Assembly (NCBI GenBank): GCA_947650365.1
Contig: OX393550.1
Span: forward strand, 50,306,133 to 50,370,132
DNA: 64,000 bases
Source of the DNA: Chamaelirium japonicum
Taxonomy: Eukaryota; Streptophyta; Magnoliopsida; Liliales; Melanthiaceae
Reading direction: 5' to 3'
A model generated the notes under the pieces. The model had not been told where the DNA came from. It worked only from the letters and a program-made list of their open reading frames with translations, and ran no database searches. This document shows, in pieces, positions 59,012 through 64,000 of the stretch. Both the position numbers and the translations under genes were made by a program. Each line of letters begins with the position of its first letter. Within the stretch, counting starts at the first letter, position 1.

Positions 59012-60331
59012 TCAGAGACTGACGGTGGGATTGCCGAGGCCATTGAAGCCCACCGCCAACCTCCTCTTCGCCGCCTTAGCTCTGTAACACCACACCTCGA
59101 ATGCCTCACTCAGGTCCGGGAATTTCAACTGCTCGGTCTTCGTCATCCAGTCCCCCAGAATGTCTGCTTGATCATCCGACGGCAACGCCAACACCAGCGA
59201 AACGATCGCTCCCTCAATATTCTCGCACAGATCGCAGTCCATCTTGTACGGAAACGCCTCATCAGCAGCAGACTTCGAATCAAGTACGGGCTTCATCTTC
59301 CTCATATAGGGAAGCCACGCTTTAAGGAGCTGGACCCTGGTTGGGGCTGGAAGCACCACATTGCCGTACCCAATGGCTTCTATAGCCTTTCCCGCCACTT
59401 CTATCAGCTTAGCCTTCACAGCCCACAATCCAGAACTGTACTTATCATCCTGTACTACCGCCAGCAACTGATCGGAGACACAGGCCCAGCTGGAGACGAA
59501 TTCCTTCATCATTTCCATCCTTGGAAGTAGGTTACACATCCACTCGAGGTCTGATAGGCTCTGGAGGACTCGCTGCTCCGCTGCGTCTGCCGACCGATTG
59601 AAATCTGAGGGCAGCATGCTCAGCTCCATATCCAATGTGGCAAACATCTTGGCGAGGCCGGCCTTCATCTCAGACCTCACATCCTCGTCCACCGCCACCA
59701 ACGGCACGTCCTCATCCTCCGCCACCATGTACTCCACCTGCTCCTGAGCGGATATTTTCAGCTCATCCCCAAAAGGAGGGATCGATGCGTCGAGAGCGGT
59801 AGCGAAGCGAATCGCAGAGATGAAAACATTCTTTGTGGCGTTCAGATCGACGGGTTGGATCCGAGCTAATATGGGCATTGCCGCCGGGCCGAGAGTATGA
59901 ACAATCTTCAGTATCTCTTCCTCTTCCTTCTCCTCCCATGGCACAGCCTCCAAGTACTGGATGCAGCTCTGGGTGATCGGTTCACACTGAAGAGCGACTG
60001 AAGCCCGGAGAACACCAAGAGCAGTCTTTACGGAGTCCAATGAGTCCGAAACCAAATCTTCAGAGAGGTAGAAGAGCTTTAAGAGCCTAACATAGTGGTC
60101 ATACTCAGATCCTGGGCAGAAGACCACGATGCACTTGGTGGGTCCACTGCTTGGACAAATTGGCTGGTCACTTGAAAGCTGGTCTGCAAAGAAGTTGCTC
60201 TTTTTTGTCAGAATGGACGAGTGGCACTGGAACCACTCTTGCCTTCCGTCGCTATTTCTCAGGCTAACTGTAACATCACCTGTAGCTTGATCACCGAATG
60301 TATACGTCACGGGTTTACTGGCTTCGTCCAT
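59012..60331 (-). CDS. BTB/POZ domain protein, At3g05675/At1g63850-like
   Basis: An intact single-exon frame of 439 codons. ATG at 60331 (AAATGGACGAAG context) is the first in frame. Residues about 15-110 form a BTB/POZ fold: GDVTVSLRNSDGRQEWFQCH, SSILTKKSNFFADQL, and LLKLFYLSEDLVSDSLDSVK. Then comes the plant family signature SCIQYLEAVPWEEKEEEEIL and a helical C-terminal region with KVIEV-like (LIEVAGKAIEAIGYG) and FPDLSEAFEVWCYRAKAAKR near the end. BTB proteins commonly dimerise and act as CUL3 ubiquitin-ligase adaptors; whether this subfamily does so is not established here. No lesion is visible. It stands alone, flanked by repeats. The subfamily name is from memory of the Arabidopsis proteins. 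Confidence 0.92.
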   Translation of the reverse strand: MDEASKPVTYTFGDQATGDVTVSLRNSDGRQEWFQCHSSILTKKSNFFADQLSSDQPICPSSGPTKCIVVFCPGSEYDHYVRLLKLFYLSEDLVSDSLDSVKTALGVLRASVALQCEPITQSCIQYLEAVPWEEKEEEEILKIVHTLGPAAMPILARIQPVDLNATKNVFISAIRFATALDASIPPFGDELKISAQEQVEYMVAEDEDVPLVAVDEDVRSEMKAGLAKMFATLDMELSMLPSDFNRSADAAEQRVLQSLSDLEWMCNLLPRMEMMKEFVSSWACVSDQLLAVVQDDKYSSGLWAVKAKLIEVAGKAIEAIGYGNVVLPAPTRVQLLKAWLPYMRKMKPVLDSKSAADEAFPYKMDCDLCENIEGAIVSLVLALPSDDQADILGDWMTKTEQLKFPDLSEAFEVWCYRAKAAKRRLAVGFNGLGNPTVSL

Positions 60332-61045
60332 TTGGTCACATTAAATCCGATGAGATTCATGCTTTGAAAAGGTAGAAAATGTCCTCAGGATGCTACATTA
60401 CTGCAATAAAGAGAGAATTGAAGTCCAAATTGCTGAATTTTGATTGGACAGAAGAAATAAAGATGTTGAGAGTCTTGAGACATTAAAATTTTGCAATAAT
60501 TAGATAATCCACTCTTAAGAAAGTACTAGTCAGTTCGGTCAAATAAATTCATCCAAAGTGGCTGTAATACAATCATGTTAGCCTTCAAATGTGGGGCTTG
60601 GGGCTGGTAGGAACAAAGGTAACAGACAACAGTGAGATTTTGATAATAGAAGATTTAACAGAAAAGAAAAGAAATGATCCACTGTATGCGAAGAGTAATA
60701 GTGCTAAAGATATGACCTCTGCCCCATCATGTAAAGGTTCAGGCACAGACATCCCCCAATTACAGCAAGCTGTATGACTGGCAACTATGACTCGCAAGGG
60801 ATTCTAGTCAAAAGAACAGGGTAGAGAAGCTTTAAAAAGACTTGGTTTGGAAGGATGTAAATCTCTCTCATAGTCTGGTAGGTCCCAGGTCCAGACCAAT
60901 TTGAGCATTGAAAGGTCACGATTCAAGGTTACGATTCAAATAGATTTGGTAAACCATATGTCCAAAATATCAAAGCTTGACAACAATCTTATGTGACGAC
61001 CAAAATTCAAGAACCAAGAGCCAAAACTCGTGAGGCGGGGTCCTT
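60332..61045. other. Upstream region of the BTB gene
   Basis: On the minus strand a TTTATTGCAG string ends near 60397, about 65 bp before the ATG. It could be the acceptor of a 5' UTR intron. No TATA box is convincing. No other gene is seen. Confidence 0.4.
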
Positions 61046-61049
61046 GAAG

Positions 61050-61645
61050 TAGTCCCACATCGCCTTGGAAAAAAAATATTATGAGCTATATATATAACTT
61101 CCCATCCTTAATATTCAAGGCGTATTTTAAAGCCGTGATCCTCCGGGCAAAGCGGATAATATCTTGTATGTGGGATCAGGATGTTACATTATGGTATCAT
61201 AGCCGGACCTCCTCGTGGTGGGGGGACTGATCCCACATGGGGACGTGTGGCCCTTAAGGGGGCTAATTGTGGCAACCAAGATCAAAGAGCTAAGATCCCT
61301 GAGGCAGAGAAAGCCAAGATGGATAAGGTGAGGTGTCCAAGTCGAATTAGTCCCACATCGCCTGAGGAGAAAAAGTTTATGGGCTATATAAATAAGTTTC
61401 CATCCTTCACTATAACATCCCGTCCCCATACGGAAGATATTGTCTGCTTTGCCCAAGGCTTACGACTTTAAAACGTGTCTTTAACGTTAAGGATGAGAAG
61501 TTACATTAGCCTGGAAACATTTTTCTCCCCAGGCGATGTGGGATTAATTTATTGACTTATGACACCTCACCTAATCTCTCTTGGCCTTCTGCCTCAGGAT
61601 TCTTGGATCTTGGATCTTGGATCTTGGATCTTGGATCTTGGTTAA
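61050..61645. mobile_element. Tail-to-tail pair of TRIM-like miniature LTR elements
   Basis: Copy 1 (+): an LTR of about 140 bp (61050-61188, starting TAGTCCCACATCGCC and ending GATGTTACA), then the primer-binding site TGGTATCATAGCC (61192-61204, one base from the tRNA-Met match), a roughly 150-bp interior, and the start of a second LTR at 61346. Copy 2 (-): LTR 61545-61412 and the interior from 61546 to about 61640, reversed. The arms 61262-61395 and 61500-61640 are inverted copies. Non-coding. Confidence 0.7.
61600..61641. repeat. (TCTTGGA)n heptamer tandem repeat
   Basis: About six copies of TCTTGGA lie in the inverted copy 2 of the TRIM pair. The corresponding part of copy 1 has only a single AAGATC-type unit. 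Confidence 0.9.
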
Positions 61646-63400
61646 GTACGAAAGACAGAACAAGAGAGGGGCCAAATATGTGAAGTGTCCACTTTAAAGG
61701 AATCGTAGGATTAAGTACGATTCTACCAACTCTTTCCTACAAAAATAAAACTCATACACACCAAAAAGGAAAAAAAAGAAAAGCTTGGCTTCACACTTGA
61801 GTAGTATTATTCAATGGGTAAGAGAGGGACCAGATAAGTGAAGTGTCCACTTTAAAGAATCACTAGAGAATATGTAAAAAATTACAGGTAATAAAAAAAT
61901 AAAAAAACTACTCTGAAACTCGTAATAAATAGAGTTACTTCATCAGGAAATCCCTCACTATCTAGGATTTATATCATTTAAGCTTCTTAAAAAGAATTAG
62001 AATAACATTGATGAAAGTAGCTAGAAAAGTCATAGAAAAACTTTCATTGACAACAAATATAGCTCTAAACTGAAATGAATGGCAAATGATGATTCATAAA
62101 GTCAACCCCAAATAGATGGAATTCTGCAATAAGTAGATATTCTAATTCTATTCTCTTTAGAGTTGCAAAGTTAAAAAAGGGAGGAAATCAATAGCAAGAA
62201 GTCACTCCCCGACAATTAACTGAAAGAAATAAAGGAGTCGACCATTGATTTTTAAAGAACCAGTAAGGATCGGACCATGGATCCAACACTTGGTTCAATA
62301 AGCAATATGGGAATAAATATTAAAGACACAAGTAAAAGACAAGAACAAGAATGCTTTGAATCAAATATTTTTATTAAATCTGATGACCCTTCAAATAATT
62401 TAAAATCTGGACATGAATAATAGATGATGAGAGTACTTGCATATTCTGTGATAAGTAAAAGGTGTCTTGCTCCTCCTCTGTTTGGGTAGAAGTGATAATC
62501 TTGTAAAAACAAGTAGTAATAAGTGAGGTATGTATGTGTCGGTGTCATGTAGTTATAATTGACATATGTCAAGATACAGGGGTGGGGATCCAGAGGTATC
62601 TTTGTGTAGACGTCCTCATCCCGTCGGATAGCTTTCCTCTATTGCCAACTTCAATTCCAACTCTCGAGTCAGCGGCATCATGGTTCTCTCAGGGGTGGTT
62701 GTGGATGGTCTACGATTTTCATGAAGAACCAGGAAGAGATCAGGCGCAACCATCCCCGAGAGAACTTTGACAACACCAACTCAATGAGCTAATCCTTGAT
62801 GAATGTGTGATGGAATTGGAGTTGGCAATCAGGGAATGTCCTTGTCGACATGATTAGGACGTGGAAGCTATACACCTTTTCACAACATGTTGCATATGCA
62901 ACTTAATTTCATAATATTGGAATAAATTTCTACCTATTAAAATAAATTTCTATGCTGCATATGAAATGTTCAACAAAGAAAATGTTCACAATATAGTTTT
63001 GTTGGCAGTTCAATACAGGTTGCATATGTAACTTAATTTCATATTATTGGAAGTAAATGATCACCTTCATCCGGATCGCTTGAGAGATGAATTGCGACTT
63101 TATAAGTCCACTAGCTCGTAATCTCAGGGATCTGAATAGAGATGATCTAGGAAAAAGAAGGAAAAATAAAGCATCAAAAAAATTAGATAATATAAGAAAA
63201 GAATATGAAGAAAAAAAACAGTGGGGAGAATAAATCTGAAAAGAGTTGAAATGAAAACAAATCCTGGTGCTCAAAGGAACAAGAATAGCATGAAGATCTG
63301 ATGAAATATATACTTGCTAGAATAGCATCCTCCTATGCAGAAAATAACTGATTTAACTCAAAGAATATAGATCCTATAATGAGAAATTCAGAAGCACAAC
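61646..63400. other. AT-rich intergenic sequence
   Basis: No gene recognised. A small inverted repeat pairs ATTGCCAACTTCAATTCC (about 62641) with GGAATTGGAGTTGGCAAT (about 62812), one mismatch. A 20-bp string GTTGCATATGCAACTTAATTT near 62889 recurs in close form near 63020. Confidence 0.5.
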
Positions 63401-63700
63401 AAAACATGATTAAGCAAACCTTTGGTAAGAGAAATATGATCGCTACAACAACCTCCGCGCGCTAATCTTTGAACCACCGATGGTCGGATCGGAAGGAGTG
63501 GCATGTCGAAGCTCGGATCCGAACACCGAAGATCTGATTCTCTCGACAACTGTAGATCTGAGCCCGAATCAAAACCAAAATCTCGCCGACAGTAGATCTA
63601 AGTTCGATAGAGATCTAGGCTTCAAAAGGGATAGAGCGAGAGGGGAGAGGGAGGGGTGAGGAGAGTGCGATTTTGTTCCACACCCTGAGAGGAGGTTGGA
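63401..63700 (-). promoter_or_regulatory. Possible 5' UTR exon/promoter of a minus-strand gene
   Basis: A GC-rich block with repeated GTAGATCTGAG/GATCTGA words and a GAGAGGGGAGAGGG tract, unlike its AT-rich surroundings. On the minus strand it ends near GCGGAG-GTTGTTG and CAAAG-GTTTGC, which could be donor sites. The nearest downstream gene on that strand is the BTB gene, 3.1 kb away. This link is inference only. Confidence 0.25.
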
Positions 63701-63779
63701 GCATTCCCCTCTCTCCTATTGGCTCAATCTAACCCCCCCATCTATACTTGGGTTAAGACTACAGTTGACTGAGGGTGGA

Positions 63780-64000
63780 ACTATGGGCCATGGGGTGAAT
63801 GCATAGGGGAAGCCACCACCACCGATCGCGCTATCACCGGACACCACCCACGTCGACTACTTAACGTCGTCGGCCACCGCCTCCAGTTGCCACCGACCAA
63901 AGGCCACCACCCCCGCCGACAGTCAGTGGCATTCGGTGGTGGTGGTGGAGGCAGGTGGCGGTGTTCGATGGTGGGTGACTACAAGTAGTGGTGGTGGTGG
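63780..64000. other. GC-rich GGTGG/CCACC triplet-like stretch at window end
   Basis: CCACCACC and GGTGGTGGTGG runs occur on both sides of a possible inverted arrangement (63808-63920 against 63925-64000). No start or domain is assignable because the window ends here. Confidence 0.4.

Noticed and set aside
59101..59530. Plus-strand open frames
   Set aside because: Shadows of the BTB/POZ gene on the minus strand.

Overview
The window is nuclear DNA of a flowering plant. The evidence is spliced protein-coding exons of plant type, plant Ty3/gypsy and Ty1/copia LTR retrotransposons, a plant LINE, a tRNA-derived SINE, MITE-like foldback elements and long (TA)n, (CT)n and (GT)n microsatellites. I cannot name the species. 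Only two host genes are visible, both on the minus strand, and most of the rest is nested transposable-element sequence.

1-3.1 kb is a mosaic of (TA)n/(CT)n microsatellites with two families of palindromic elements set between them. 6.5-22.2 kb holds exons 1-4 of a WD-repeat gene of the WRAP73/WDR8 family. Its introns 1 and 2 are about 7 kb each and loaded with repeats: hAT-like foldback elements rich in CCTAGGCG motifs, a decayed LINE interrupted by a 421-bp TIR element, an AT-rich minisatellite, a 170-bp tandem duplication and a strong hairpin. Exon 3 carries an apparent frameshift, and the 3' exons are not in the window, so this copy may be broken.

23.9-29.0 kb is a complete, target-site-flanked, non-autonomous LTR retrotransposon (gag-protease only, three nonsense codons) inserted in an older inverted-repeat element. 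30.4-52.6 kb is a minus-strand Ty1/copia element split in its reverse transcriptase region by a 12.36-kb plus-strand Ty3/gypsy element (33972-46331) with a perfect 5-bp target-site duplication. The gypsy element has gag, protease, RT, RNase H and integrase, all interrupted by stops. It also has an antisense, intron-containing extra gene with its own TATA box, as reported for the Tat lineage. A hAT-like MITE later entered the copia leader.

52.6-58.5 kb is decayed LTR-like sequence, another hAT-like MITE and a 225-bp compound microsatellite. 59.0-60.3 kb is an intact single-exon BTB/POZ gene (439 aa). 61.0-61.65 kb is a tail-to-tail pair of TRIM-like miniature LTR elements. The last 2.3 kb has no recognisable coding sequence, but a GC-rich stretch near 63.4-63.7 kb may be a 5' exon of the BTB gene.

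The genes do not form an operon or pathway. The biology here is a layered record of insertions, readable from target-site duplications, plus two unrelated host genes.
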